Source: an uncultured Ruminococcus sp. (lineage in GTDB: Bacteria; Bacillota; Clostridia; Oscillospirales; Acutalibacteraceae). Taken from it: a stretch of 34,681 nt of DNA. Shown here one piece after another: positions 18,091 to 26,584 of the stretch. A program made the translations under genes and the position numbers. The DNA lies in contig CADAYK010000023.1 of assembly GCA_902792105.1 (NCBI GenBank), positions 1-34,681 of the forward strand. The letters run 5' to 3'. Under the pieces are notes generated by a model that saw only the letters and a program-made list of their open reading frames with translations, did no database searches and was not told the DNA's origin. Each line of letters opens with the position of its first letter. Position 1 is the stretch's first letter.

Positions 18091-19032
18091 TTATGAAAAC
18101 AAAAATGAAGAACTCATATTCCAATATGCGAGGATAAATGATGCCTTGCAAAGAACATTGCCGTTGCTGTCCTCAAAAATAACATTATAGTCGCCGGGCG
18201 TAAGCTCGATGCCGTTGTCTATGGGAACAGCCACCGCCGTTTTCATTCCGCCGGACATTGAAACCGTTTTCGCGGTGAGCCCTCCGATATATCCGCCGCC
18301 GGAATCATACAAGCGGCAAAATACCGTTTTGGAATCGGAAAAATCCGCGGGCAGCAGCAAGCCGAGGCTTCCCGTATAAAATTCGCTTGGCAGCACCGTG
18401 GGCGGAATGATTTCGGGCTCGGTTTCATCCGGAATTCCGGGCGATTCTGTCGGAATCGCGCACGGTTCGGTATCATCGCTTACATCAGCGGTGTTCGGCT
18501 CCGTAATATCCGGTTGAGTTGCTGTACCGGTCGCTTTCTGAGAAGTGCCCTGTGTTTCCGCAGGCACGGTTTGATCCTGTGCCGAAGGCGCAGAGGTTTC
18601 ACTGTTATATATCCTTGGCTGCAAGGTCGAACCGTCAGCTGTTTCTGCTGTCCTGCCGTGACTGCCGGAAGCAGAATTTCCGCTGACGAAGGTATGATCT
18701 TTTTCGTTGATCTCCCCTGCTCTGCCGCTTGATTGCGGAACAGTTTCTCCGTTTTCGTCGACATAATATTTTATTTTGCCGTTTTCGTCGGTGACCGTCT
18801 GTGTTGACGTAATATTCTTAACAACGGACGGGGTGTTTTTAAAGATATTCAAAAACAGCGTCATACCGACAACAAGCATAAGTACTGCCGCCGCGGTGCC
18901 GGCTATTATCCCGGGCTTCAGGTAAAACGGCTTTGATTTTTTTGGCTTCTGATCAGGAATGTTCAGAGCGGATTGAAGCACTGCCGGAGGTACTTCTATA
19001 TTTTTCAGCGCGTCAAAACGGTAATCATCCAT
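18091..19032 (-). CDS. One-TM anti-sigma-factor-like protein
   Basis: 313 residues from the ATG at 19032, chosen because GGAGG lies 8 nt upstream. A short cytoplasmic N-terminus (1-39, containing FDALKNIEVPPAVLQSAL) is followed by one TM (about 40-64). A long external S/T/P/E-rich linker (about 70-210) leads to a C-terminal beta-rich domain of about 95 residues. It overlaps the end of the ECF sigma gene by 8 nt, which implies translational coupling and is the usual arrangement for a membrane anti-sigma factor. There is no zinc-binding HxxxCxxC motif, so it is not a ZAS-type anti-sigma; the role is inferred from context and topology. The outer domain may sense an envelope signal. Confidence 0.75.
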   Translation of the reverse strand: MDDYRFDALKNIEVPPAVLQSALNIPDQKPKKSKPFYLKPGIIAGTAAAVLMLVVGMTLFLNIFKNTPSVVKNITSTQTVTDENGKIKYYVDENGETVPQSSGRAGEINEKDHTFVSGNSASGSHGRTAETADGSTLQPRIYNSETSAPSAQDQTVPAETQGTSQKATGTATQPDITEPNTADVSDDTEPCAIPTESPGIPDETEPEIIPPTVLPSEFYTGSLGLLLPADFSDSKTVFCRLYDSGGGYIGGLTAKTVSMSGGMKTAVAVPIDNGIELTPGDYNVIFEDSNGNVLCKASFILAYWNMSSSFLFS

Positions 19033-19507
19033 TATTATCACCTCCGTAAATTTCCTTCAAAAGCTTCCTGCCCCGGTTCAGCCTTGTTTTCACGGTATTT
19101 TCATTCAGCTTTAAAATTGCCGCTATTTCGCTGACTTTATAATTATATCCGTAGTAAAGATACAATACCTCGCGGTATTTGGGCGGTGTTTTCATCAGCG
19201 CCCATGACATATCTATGCCCGAGGTGTCAAATTCAACCGCCTGCTCCCTAATGCTGTCAATTGGAAGTGCACGGCGGTTTTTTCGTATGTAATTTTTGCA
19301 CTCGTTTACGGCAACGCGGATAAGCCACGCCTTTAGGTGTTCGCTGTCGGAAAATTCCGGAGATTTATAATACAGCTTTGCAAACACATTTTGATAGCAG
19401 TCCTCGGCGTCGGCAGTGTTTTGAAGCCGCATAACACAGACCGAAAAGACGGTCTGAGAATACTCGCGCACAGCCTGCTCAAAGCTTAATCCCGCAAATT
19501 GCCTCAT
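19025..19507 (-). CDS. ECF-type RNA polymerase sigma factor
   Basis: 160 residues. Region 2 spans about 8-75 (AEDCYQNVFAKLYY, then LKAWLIRVAVNECKNYIRK) and region 4 about 105-155 (PPKYREVLYLYY, then the helix-turn-helix VSEIAAILKLNENTVKTRLNRGRKLL). This is the normal two-domain ECF layout. The ATG is preceded by AGGGG. It is co-transcribed with the anti-sigma-like gene downstream. The pair diverges from glpK, with 127 nt between the start codons. Target genes cannot be deduced from the window. Confidence 0.93.
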   Translation of the reverse strand: MRQFAGLSFEQAVREYSQTVFSVCVMRLQNTADAEDCYQNVFAKLYYKSPEFSDSEHLKAWLIRVAVNECKNYIRKNRRALPIDSIREQAVEFDTSGIDMSWALMKTPPKYREVLYLYYGYNYKVSEIAAILKLNENTVKTRLNRGRKLLKEIYGGDNNG

Positions 19508-19572
19508 TTTATCATCCCCTTCTTAATAACACACATTATGCTGTGTTTTGGTTTCATTAATTTTTTACTTTA

Positions 19573-19601
19573 TTGAAAATGAATAAACATTATGTTAAAA
19601 T
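19573..19601 (+). promoter_or_regulatory. Promoter of glpK
   Basis: TTGAAA (19573-19578) and TAAAAT (19596-19601) are separated by 17 nt. The ATG of glpK follows 33 nt later. Confidence 0.65.
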
Positions 19602-19634
19602 AAAAGCATTGATAAAGCTTGTCTGAGGTGGAAT

Positions 19635-21119
19635 ATGAAAAAATATGTTATTGCTCTTGACGAAGGCACAACAAGCGCGCGGAGCATTATTTTTGATAAG
19701 CAGCTTAATGCGGTGAGTGTGGCTCAGCATGAGATCCCGCAGATATATCCCCAAGAAGGACTGGTTGAGCAAAATCCGATGGATATTTACGCGAATCAGT
19801 ATTCGTCGCTGACCGAGTGCATCGCAAAAAGCGGGATAGCTCCCGGGGAAATCGCGGCAATCGGAATTACAAACCAGCGCGAAACCACAATCGTGTGGGA
19901 AAAATCAACGGGCAAGCCCGTTTATAACGCCATTGTTTGGCAATGCAGAAGAACTGCCGGAATTTGCGAACAGCTTGAGCGCGACGGATATTCGGATTAC
20001 ATAAAAGAGGCAACCGGACTTCGCCCCGACGCGTATTTCAGCGCTACCAAGATAAAATGGATACTTGACAACGTTAACGGCGCGCGCGAAAAGGCGGAAC
20101 GCGGCGAGCTGCTTTTCGGAACGGTCGACACCTGGCTGCTGTGGAAGCTAAGCGGCGGAAAGGTTCATTTAACCGACAGAACAAACGCTTCAAGAACCAT
20201 GCTTTACAACATAAACACCCTTGAATGGGACAAAAAGCTGTGCGATATTCTTGACATACCCGTGAATATGCTTCCAAAGGTAAAAAGCAGCAGCGAGGTT
20301 TACTGCGAAATTGAACTGATGGGCGCCAAAATTCCGGTTAGCGGCATTGCCGGCGACCAACAGTCGGCGCTTTACGGTCAGGACTGCGTAAACAGCGGCG
20401 ACCTTAAAATCACTTATGGCACAGGCTGTTTTTTGCTTGCCAACACAGGCGGTGAAGCCGTAAAGAGCAAAGGCGGACTGCTTACTACAATTGCCGCAAC
20501 GGCAAAGGACGAACCGGTTCAGTACGCGCTTGAGGGCAGTGTGTTTGCAGGCGGCGCGGTTATTCAGTGGCTCAGGGATGAGCTCAGGTTTATTTCGGAC
20601 GCTTCCGACAGCGAATACTTTGCCAAAAAGCTTAAAAATAACGGCGGAGTTTATGTTGTTCCCGCGTTCGCCGGGCTTGGTGCCCCCTACTGGGACATGC
20701 ACGCGCGCGGCACAATAAACGGTTTAACACGCGGAACAGGCTTTGAGCATATTATAAGAGCTTCGCTTGAATCCATTGCCTATCAGTCAGACGACGTGAT
20801 TGAAGCTATGAAAAGCGACACCGGAAAAAGCATTAACTCACTTAAAGTAGACGGCGGAGCTTCGGCAAACAACTTTCTTATGCAGTTTCAGGCTGATATT
20901 TCAAACATTGAAGTAGTAAGACCGGCACAGCGCGAGGCAACCGCGGCAGGCGCGGCGATGCTTGCCGGAAAAGCGGTAAGCTTTTTTGAAAGCAGCGGAT
21001 TCGGCGGACAAATGAAGCACACCGTTTTTAAACCGTTAATGACTGACGGTGTACGCAGCAAGTATATTAACGGCTGGCACAAGGCTGTAAATTCGTGTTT
21101 AACAAAGACAGAGGAATAA
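19635..21119 (+). CDS. glpK: Glycerol kinase
   Basis: 494 residues, the typical length for the FGGY family. Glycerol kinase phosphorylates glycerol with ATP to sn-glycerol 3-phosphate in the cytosol. Seen: the phosphate-1 loop DEGTTSARS (residues 9-17), [16 protein letters not shown] and IVWQCRRTA near 80-110, [14 protein letters not shown] near 260, [16 protein letters not shown] near 300 and [14 protein letters not shown] near 370. The ATG has GAGGTGG upstream. The next gene, a monoacylglycerol-lipase-like hydrolase, starts 1 nt after the stop, so glycerol from lipid breakdown is a likely substrate. No glpF or glpD is nearby. Confidence 0.96.
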   Translation: MKKYVIALDEGTTSARSIIFDKQLNAVSVAQHEIPQIYPQEGLVEQNPMDIYANQYSSLTECIAKSGIAPGEIAAIGITNQRETTIVWEKSTGKPVYNAIVWQCRRTAGICEQLERDGYSDYIKEATGLRPDAYFSATKIKWILDNVNGAREKAERGELLFGTVDTWLLWKLSGGKVHLTDRTNASRTMLYNINTLEWDKKLCDILDIPVNMLPKVKSSSEVYCEIELMGAKIPVSGIAGDQQSALYGQDCVNSGDLKITYGTGCFLLANTGGEAVKSKGGLLTTIAATAKDEPVQYALEGSVFAGGAVIQWLRDELRFISDASDSEYFAKKLKNNGGVYVVPAFAGLGAPYWDMHARGTINGLTRGTGFEHIIRASLESIAYQSDDVIEAMKSDTGKSINSLKVDGGASANNFLMQFQADISNIEVVRPAQREATAAGAAMLAGKAVSFFESSGFGGQMKHTVFKPLMTDGVRSKYINGWHKAVNSCLTKTEE

Positions 21120-21120
21120 A

Positions 21121-22041
21121 ATGGAAATTAAGGTTTTTGAAAAAAATGTTGCCTCAAGCGACGGTATCCATCAGCTTGCGGGCAGAGTGTATGTTCCCGA
21201 AGGCGGGATCAGAGGGATATTTCACGTTGTTCACGGTATGATAGAACACATAGGCAGATACGACTCGTTTATGAGAATAATGGCGGCACACGGCTTTGTG
21301 TGCTTCGGCTTTGATAATTTAGGTCACGGCCACACCGCAGAAGCCGAAGGCGACCTCGGGTTTATTGCGAAGAAAAACGGCAGCAAGCTTTTGTGTGACG
21401 ACGTATACAGGTTCGGCTGCGAAATAAAAAAGATGTACGGAGAAAACTTACCGTACATTCTTTTGGGACACAGCATGGGCTCGTTTATTGTAAGGTGCAC
21501 GGCGTACTATTATCCAAGCCTTTGCAGCAAGCTGATCATTATGGGAACAGGAGGGCCGAATCTCTCTTTTATGCCCGGGCTGATTCTGCTTAATCTTGTT
21601 AAAAAAATCAAGGGTGAAAGATCCTATTCGGCTTTTTGTGAAAAACTTATTACGGGCAGCTTTAATAAAAGGTTTGACGAAAAAGACGGTCACGCGTGGC
21701 TGAGCACAGTCCCGGAAATAAGAACCGCGTACCGTAATGACAAATTATGCTCGTTTCATTTTACCGTAAGCGCTATGTATGACCTGGTAAAGCTTTATTC
21801 CGACTGCAACTCCGAAAAATTTACCGCAGGAATTGATAAAAACCTCCCTATTTTTATTGTTTCGGGAGCTGACGACCCTGTCGGAGACTTCGGGCACGGA
21901 GTAAAGAAAGTTTATGACAATCTTAAAAAAAGTTTGCACAGCAACGTTACATTTAAGCTTTATAAGGATTGCAGACACGAAGTACTCAATGATAAATGCC
22001 GTAAAAAATTGATTCGAGAGATCATAAGCTTCAGTGTATAA
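21121..22041 (+). CDS. Alpha/beta hydrolase, monoacylglycerol-lipase/lysophospholipase-like
   Basis: 306 residues of the serine aminopeptidase S33/Hydrolase_4 type. The nucleophile elbow GHSMG gives Ser118, and the likely acid and base are Asp251 or Asp252 (SGADDPVG) and His286 (CRHEVL). The oxyanion region HVVHGMIEHIGRY (36-47) and GFDNLGHGHT (63-72) match monoglyceride lipases. No signal peptide, so intracellular. The ATG lies 1 nt after the glpK stop and uses a GAGGAA site inside the glpK end. The pairing suggests release of glycerol from acylglycerols followed by phosphorylation. Substrate specificity is inferred. Confidence 0.88.
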   Translation: MEIKVFEKNVASSDGIHQLAGRVYVPEGGIRGIFHVVHGMIEHIGRYDSFMRIMAAHGFVCFGFDNLGHGHTAEAEGDLGFIAKKNGSKLLCDDVYRFGCEIKKMYGENLPYILLGHSMGSFIVRCTAYYYPSLCSKLIIMGTGGPNLSFMPGLILLNLVKKIKGERSYSAFCEKLITGSFNKRFDEKDGHAWLSTVPEIRTAYRNDKLCSFHFTVSAMYDLVKLYSDCNSEKFTAGIDKNLPIFIVSGADDPVGDFGHGVKKVYDNLKKSLHSNVTFKLYKDCRHEVLNDKCRKKLIREIISFSV

Positions 22042-22043
22042 AA

Positions 22044-23324
22044 TTAAGCTGCCGTGAAAAAACGCGGCAGCTTTATTTTTCTGTAATAAAAAGCACGGGG
22101 CTTTTTAAAGAAAGAAGCTTTTATTGATATTGATAATTTTACGGGAAGCTCCTGCGAACCGGTGTTTCCTTTTATTTCGGATGCGTCTACGATGCCCGTG
22201 ATCTTATCCTCTTTCAGGGATTTGAGATCATCACTGCTTCCGATAAACTCTACCACAAGGTTTTTGGAGGTTATCTCGCTTTTGTACCCTTCCGACAAAT
22301 TTTTGACGGTAAAATTGCTGACGGTAAATTTCTTGCTTTTAAGCTTGCTTAAATCCATTGAAACCTTAAAAACAGAATTGGTGTCGATCAGCTTGCAGCC
22401 GTCGGGTATGATCGGTTTTAATGTGTCGAAATTATATTTTTGATTCCTCAAAGTAGAGAAATCAATTTCATCAAGTGAAACCGAAAAAACTTTGTCCAAA
22501 TACTGACGTTCACCGGCGATGCTGACTTGCTTCGGGTCGATCGTCATTATATCTTCTGTAATGTCGAAATCCTGCGGTTTGTTCGCAAAGGTCGCCTTGA
22601 CTTCAACTGTCTTTTTGGGACTGACGTTTACTGTACCGTCAACTGAGGTTGCGGACATTGTTAAATAGTCCTTTGAAAGCTCTTTATCGTTTGCATCGTA
22701 AAGGACGATTGCGGCGTGAAAATCCTTGGAGCTTTCAAGGTTTTCCATATCCTCGGTTACCGCGCAAACCTTGCTGATCGCCCTTACCTCTTCGCTCGGT
22801 CCGGTAATTGTAACAGTGTCATTGTCATAGATTACCGAAGCGTAATAATCGTCCTTGGCGCTGTACTTAAACTTTGGCAGCAGCTTAAAGTCCTTTTTGC
22901 TTTCGGTATCAATTTTTACCGTAATTTTAGGCGGATTACAGTTTGTTATTTGGAATGTGTTGTTTATCGTGGATTTTTTGTCGGCAGACACCGGAAGGTT
23001 GTAGGTATCCGCATGATCTACGCTGCTGGCATTAGCGGTAACTATGAAGTCATCCTTTGAAATAGAACCGAGCAGCTTGCGGTTACCCGACACGGTTACC
23101 GAAGCGTAGGCTGTACCGGAATCTTCAAAAAAGGTTTGAAGTCCGGCGTTTGTTGCCTCGTCGGGAAGCGCAACCTGAATGGGAACGTCGTTTACGGTAA
23201 CCACGGTATCGTTGCTTGTGCCGGTGCTCATATACACCCAAATCGCAAGCGAAATGACCACCGAAAGAATAAGCATTATTTGATTGTTAAACAGAATTTT
23301 TTGAGAGAAGGATTTCTTTTTCAC
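22044..23324 (-). CDS. cdaR: YbbR-domain protein CdaR, regulator of diadenylate cyclase
   Basis: 426 residues. One N-terminal TM (about 15-33), then an extracytoplasmic part of about four YbbR repeats (NDVPIQVALPDE near 45, then PKKTVEVKATFANKPQDF near 230). CdaR binds and modulates the membrane cyclase CdaA. The start is GTG, overlapping the cdaA stop as GTGA, with GGAGG 8 nt upstream, so the two are translationally coupled. The last ~25 residues are basic and aromatic, unlike a YbbR end, and are encoded by two terminator-like hairpins (22046-22073 and 22087-22106). A +2 frame would stop just before these hairpins. The C-terminus may therefore be altered by a frameshift. Confidence 0.9.
   Translation of the reverse strand: MKKKSFSQKILFNNQIMLILSVVISLAIWVYMSTGTSNDTVVTVNDVPIQVALPDEATNAGLQTFFEDSGTAYASVTVSGNRKLLGSISKDDFIVTANASSVDHADTYNLPVSADKKSTINNTFQITNCNPPKITVKIDTESKKDFKLLPKFKYSAKDDYYASVIYDNDTVTITGPSEEVRAISKVCAVTEDMENLESSKDFHAAIVLYDANDKELSKDYLTMSATSVDGTVNVSPKKTVEVKATFANKPQDFDITEDIMTIDPKQVSIAGERQYLDKVFSVSLDEIDFSTLRNQKYNFDTLKPIIPDGCKLIDTNSVFKVSMDLSKLKSKKFTVSNFTVKNLSEGYKSEITSKNLVVEFIGSSDDLKSLKEDKITGIVDASEIKGNTGSQELPVKLSISIKASFFKKPRAFYYRKIKLPRFFTAA
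22046..22080. terminator. Terminator after the hydrolase gene, also covering the 3' end of cdaR
   Basis: An 11-bp stem with one G-T pair (22046-22056 with 22063-22073) and TTTATTTTT on the plus strand. It starts 5 nt after the hydrolase stop. On the minus strand the same hairpin lies within the last codons of the cdaR reading frame. Confidence 0.85.
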
Positions 23325-24181
23325 TGCTTGTTCCTCCCTCTCTTAAAGAGGCGGCTTTTGTCCTCTTCGCTGTATTCACTGAGCAAAAGCTCGTTAAGCC
23401 TTTTTATCAGCTTTTCACGGTTTAGATCGCGCTCAAGCGCACCGCCGACTGCAAGCGAGACCACGCCTGTTTCCTCGCTGACGACCAAAACAACAGCGTC
23501 GCTTTGCTCGCTGATTCCGAGCGCGGCACGGTGACGCGTTCCGAGGTTGATGTCAACATTCGGATTATCGGTCAGCGGAAGGATACAGCCTGCGGCGTGA
23601 AGCTTTCCGTCACGGATAATGCTCGCGCCGTCGTGAAGCGGAGCCTTATTGAAGAAGATGTTTCCGAAAAGAGCAACCGAGGTTTCCGCGTTTACAACGG
23701 TTCCCGTAGCAGCAATGTCGGACAGCATGGATTCACGCTCAAAAACAATAAGGGCTCCAGTGCGTGAACGTGAGAAAAGCACCGAGGTGTCGGCAGCGTC
23801 CACAATGGACTTTTTAACCGCGTTAAGCCATTCGTCACCCTTTTTGGGTTTTGTAAAAGCGGAAAAATATCGCCGCCAAGTGTTGTTGCGTCCCATTTGC
23901 TCAAGCGCCTTGCGTATTTCGGGCTGGAAAATAATAGCAATAATAACAACCGAAGCCTCGAAGAAAACTCTGAGCAATGACGACAGCATTACCAAATTAA
24001 AGGTTGACGCCAAAAAGTAGATAAGGAGCAGCAGAAGAATGCCTTTTAAGAGCTGAACCGCACGCGTTTCGCGAATCAGCCTGAAAATTCCGAAAATCAA
24101 AAGCGCGATCGCAAGAATATCAATTACATCACGTAATTGAATCGTTTTTAAAATTGACCAAAGGTTTTCAAAAAATTCCAC
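23321..24181 (-). CDS. cdaA: Diadenylate cyclase CdaA
   Basis: 286 residues. Three TM helices (about 15-37, 43-62 and 68-86) precede the DAC catalytic domain (about 105-245), which has the two signature motifs: LHDGA (182-186, with DGA at 184-186) and GTRHRAA (214-220, with RHR at 216-218). The enzyme makes c-di-AMP from two ATP at the membrane and controls potassium/osmolyte balance and cell-wall homeostasis. The start is GTG (24181) with AAAGGAG 7 nt upstream. It is the first gene of the pair with cdaR; the glmM gene usually found next is not in this window. Confidence 0.96.
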   Translation of the reverse strand: MEFFENLWSILKTIQLRDVIDILAIALLIFGIFRLIRETRAVQLLKGILLLLLIYFLASTFNLVMLSSLLRVFFEASVVIIAIIFQPEIRKALEQMGRNNTWRRYFSAFTKPKKGDEWLNAVKKSIVDAADTSVLFSRSRTGALIVFERESMLSDIAATGTVVNAETSVALFGNIFFNKAPLHDGASIIRDGKLHAAGCILPLTDNPNVDINLGTRHRAALGISEQSDAVVLVVSEETGVVSLAVGGALERDLNREKLIKRLNELLLSEYSEEDKSRLFKRGRNKQ

Positions 24182-24264
24182 TCTTTTCGCTCCTTTCCTT
24201 CAGCTTTAAAATTCAGCCGTAAACTCTTTTAATATTTTACCACAAAGTACAAGGAGATTGCAAC

Positions 24265-25419
24265 CTATTTTTTTGCTTTTTTAGAAATTTTATTTATTGA
24301 ATTAACAAAGCTTTGAATCTGATTATCTGTTGAAAAAGCGGATACCACTGCTCTGACCGTGCCGCTGTTCTGTGTGCCGTACTGTTCATGCGCAAGCGGC
24401 GCGCAGTGCAGTCCTGCTCTTACCGCGATGTTAAAGCGTTCGCTGAGCAGCGCGGCTGTTTCCTCGCTGTCACGGTTTTTCAAATTAAACGAAATTACCG
24501 GAACATGGGTGTGTTTTTGAGGACGCTTAGTGTAAAAAACGACCTCTTTATTTTTAGACAAGCCGTCGTACAGCTTTTGCGCGAGCCTCATCTCGCTGTC
24601 CTCGATTTTAAAGACGCCCCTGCTCATTACAAATTTTATGCCTTCGTTCAGCCCTGCGATTCCGGGAAGATTGGGTGTTCCGCTTTCAAACTTATCGGGC
24701 AAAAGCTCCGGCTGTTCACGGTCGGACGAAAAGCTTCCCGTTCCGCCCTGAACAAGACTTGCCGGGGATTTTTCGCTGTTGATAATCAAAAGTCCGGTTC
24801 CCATGGGACCGTAAAGCCCCTTGTGGCCGGCGGCGCACAGATAGTCGATACAGGAATTATTGAGGGACACAGGCAATACTCCGGCGCTTTGTGCGGCATC
24901 AAGACAAAACGGAATGTTGTAGATCCTGCAAAGCGCACCGATTCGCTCAACGGGCAGGCGGATCCCAAAAACATTGGACGCGTGAGTGCAGACAACAAGC
25001 CTTGTGTTTTCACGTATAGCCCTACGGAAATTGTCGAGGGTTTTGTCGTCGCCGCCCTCGCAAACCTCCGCGATCGAATAGCTTACACCCATTGCCTTCA
25101 TAGCCTCTAACGGACGCAAAACGGCATTATGCTCGAGCGAGGAAATAACAGCATGACCGCCGTCCTTAAGCGTTCCCTTTATCACGGTGTTTAGCGCGTG
25201 GGTGCAGTTAAGAGTAAATATCACATTCTCGGGCTTATCAAAATCAAAAAGCTTTGCGGCGTTTTGACGGCAGTTATACATTATTTCCGAAGCCTTTACC
25301 GACATTTTATGACCGCTTCTGCCCGGGTTGGCGCCGTAATTCTGCATGGCGCCCGACACCGCGTTTATCACCGCGCGCGGCTTGGGAAACGTTGTGGCTC
25401 CGTTGTCAAAATATATCAA
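24265..25419 (-). CDS. Class V aminotransferase, cysteine-desulfurase-like (TIGR01977 type)
   Basis: 384 residues. PLP fold type I enzyme with IYFDNGATTFPKP at the N-terminus, NPGRSGHKMS near 32, Schiff-base Lys in CAAGHKGLYGPMGTG near 195-205, and a Cys in AGLHCAPLAHE near 337, at the place of the desulfurase active-site loop. These match the group called cysteine desulfurase family protein, which may mobilise S or Se from cysteine or selenocysteine. The start is TTG, overlapping the stop of the DUF3343 gene (TTGA); no strong ribosome site of its own is visible, so coupling is likely. No IscU/SufU scaffold is nearby, which argues against a general Fe-S role. Confidence 0.88.
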   Translation of the reverse strand: MIYFDNGATTFPKPRAVINAVSGAMQNYGANPGRSGHKMSVKASEIMYNCRQNAAKLFDFDKPENVIFTLNCTHALNTVIKGTLKDGGHAVISSLEHNAVLRPLEAMKAMGVSYSIAEVCEGGDDKTLDNFRRAIRENTRLVVCTHASNVFGIRLPVERIGALCRIYNIPFCLDAAQSAGVLPVSLNNSCIDYLCAAGHKGLYGPMGTGLLIINSEKSPASLVQGGTGSFSSDREQPELLPDKFESGTPNLPGIAGLNEGIKFVMSRGVFKIEDSEMRLAQKLYDGLSKNKEVVFYTKRPQKHTHVPVISFNLKNRDSEETAALLSERFNIAVRAGLHCAPLAHEQYGTQNSGTVRAVVSAFSTDNQIQSFVNSINKISKKAKK

Positions 25420-25643
25420 GACAAATCAGCGGCGGCTATGCCCACCGTTTTTACATTAGCGCTTTTTATAAGGCTTACAGCTTCGTCAAAGCTTTTTTTC
25501 ACAAGCAGACTGTATCCGCAGGAGCTGCGGCGCAAATCGGCAGGCGTTCGTATTACTCTTGAAAAAATACCGTGCCTGCGCAGCACCTCCCTGCCCTTGA
25601 GTACTGCAGTCATTGACGGAAACAAAATTAAATCGTTGTTCAT
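25416..25643 (-). CDS. DUF3343 family small protein
   Basis: 75 residues. The text (LILFPSMTAVLKGREVLRRHG, then VIRTPADLRRSSCGYSLLV) matches DUF3343, a small soluble family often found beside class V aminotransferases and selenium genes in Clostridia. A single Cys in SSCGYS is the conserved residue. The ATG has an AGGTG site upstream. It ends by overlapping the TTG start of the aminotransferase. It may act as a sulfur or selenium carrier for that enzyme, inferred from context only. Confidence 0.8.
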   Translation of the reverse strand: MNNDLILFPSMTAVLKGREVLRRHGIFSRVIRTPADLRRSSCGYSLLVKKSFDEAVSLIKSANVKTVGIAAADLS

Positions 25644-25675
25644 ATTTTCACCTTTTTCTGTGTATTCCTTATTAC

Positions 25676-25704
25676 ATATTATGTAGGAACGTAAAAAGGT
25701 GCAA
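25676..25704 (-). promoter_or_regulatory. Possible promoter of the DUF3343-aminotransferase pair
   Basis: On the minus strand TTGCAC (25699-25704) and TAATAT (25676-25681) are 17 nt apart, about 35 nt before the DUF3343 ATG. The -10 box matches only 4 of 6 positions. Confidence 0.4.
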
Positions 25705-25710
25705 AAGCCA

Positions 25711-25746
25711 AATAAAAATCACAGCGCTTAAAACAAACGCTGTGAT
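25711..25746 (-). terminator. Rho-independent terminator after dapB
   Basis: A perfect 9-bp stem (25738-25746 with 25718-25726) followed on the minus strand by TTTTTATTT. It ends the asd-dapA-dapB operon. Confidence 0.9.
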
Positions 25747-25762
25747 GATAATGTTAATAAAT

Positions 25763-26524
25763 TTATAAAACCGATGAAAGCATTGCGGTCATGTCGTACA
25801 TTCCGGGCTTTTGAGAAGCAAGGAATACCGCGGCGTTAACTGCTCCTGCGGCAAACACTTCCTTGGACTGAGCCTGATGTGTGAGCGTTACTACCTCGTC
25901 GTGTCCGGCGAAGATCACCTCGTGCTCACCGACTATTGTTCCGCCGCGTACAGAATGGATACCGATTTCGTTTTCGGAACGTTTTTTGCGGTAAGCGTGG
26001 CGGTCGTATACGTACTGAGGCTCGTTTTCGAGAGTGTCCGAAATAGCGTCCGCGATCATAAGCGCTGTTCCGCTGGGCGCGTCAACCTTAAGATTGTGGT
26101 GCTTCTCGACAATTTCGATGTCAAAGCTGCCGCCGAGCACCTTTGCCGCCTGCTTTGAAAGCGCGATAAGCAAATTGATACCAAGTGACATATTGCCGGA
26201 GTAGAAAACGGCGATCTTCTTTGAAGCTTCCTTGATTTGTTCAATTTGCTCTGTTGAATAGCCTGTGGTACAGATCACACAGGGCACGCTGTTTTCAACA
26301 GCGTATGAAAGCATTCCGTCGAGAGCGGCGGGATTTGAAAAGTCGATAATTACATCGGGCTTTTGCTCAGCTTCATCAAAGCTTTTGTATACGGGAAACT
26401 CAAGCTTGCTTTCGCCGTACGCGTCAACGCCGAAAAGAGTTTGAGCGTTTTTGCTTTCGCTTAAAGACTGAGCCACGAAATAACCCATTTTTCCGTTACA
26501 GCCTACTATAGCCGCATTAATCAT
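25763..26524 (-). CDS. dapB: 4-hydroxy-tetrahydrodipicolinate reductase
   Basis: 253 residues. It reduces 4-hydroxy-tetrahydrodipicolinate with NAD(P)H in the diaminopimelate/lysine route. The nucleotide loop GCNGKMG lies at 8-14, TTGYS at 86-90, and the substrate motif EKHHNLKVDAPSGTA at 140-154 with His142/His143 and Lys146. The ATG has AGGGG upstream. It is the last gene of asd-dapA-dapB; a stem-loop (26552-26577) lies in the 60-nt gap after dapA. Confidence 0.97.
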   Translation of the reverse strand: MINAAIVGCNGKMGYFVAQSLSESKNAQTLFGVDAYGESKLEFPVYKSFDEAEQKPDVIIDFSNPAALDGMLSYAVENSVPCVICTTGYSTEQIEQIKEASKKIAVFYSGNMSLGINLLIALSKQAAKVLGGSFDIEIVEKHHNLKVDAPSGTALMIADAISDTLENEPQYVYDRHAYRKKRSENEIGIHSVRGGTIVGEHEVIFAGHDEVVTLTHQAQSKEVFAAGAVNAAVFLASQKPGMYDMTAMLSSVL

Positions 26525-26551
26525 TTTAAACTTCCCCTTTGTATAGAAATT

Positions 26552-26577
26552 CAGGGAGTGACGCGCGTCGCTCCCTG
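26552..26577 (-). promoter_or_regulatory. Stem-loop between dapA and dapB
   Basis: CAGGGAG pairs with CTCCCTG (26552-26558 with 26571-26577), with an inner GACGC/GCGTC stem after one mismatch. Only a weak T stretch (AATTTCT) follows on the minus strand. It may be a partial terminator or an mRNA stability element. Confidence 0.5.
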
Positions 26578-26584
26578 TTTGGTT

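Noticed and set aside
19508..19560. ECF-type autoregulated promoter (TGAAACC on the minus strand) upstream of the sigma gene
   Set aside because: The -35-like TGAAACC is present, but no matching CGT-type -10 box was found at the right distance.
23672..23686. AETSV-like stretch in CdaA resembling the ETxVL motif
   Set aside because: It lies inside the folded cyclase domain (NAETSVALFG) with Ala instead of Leu at +3, so it is a chance match.
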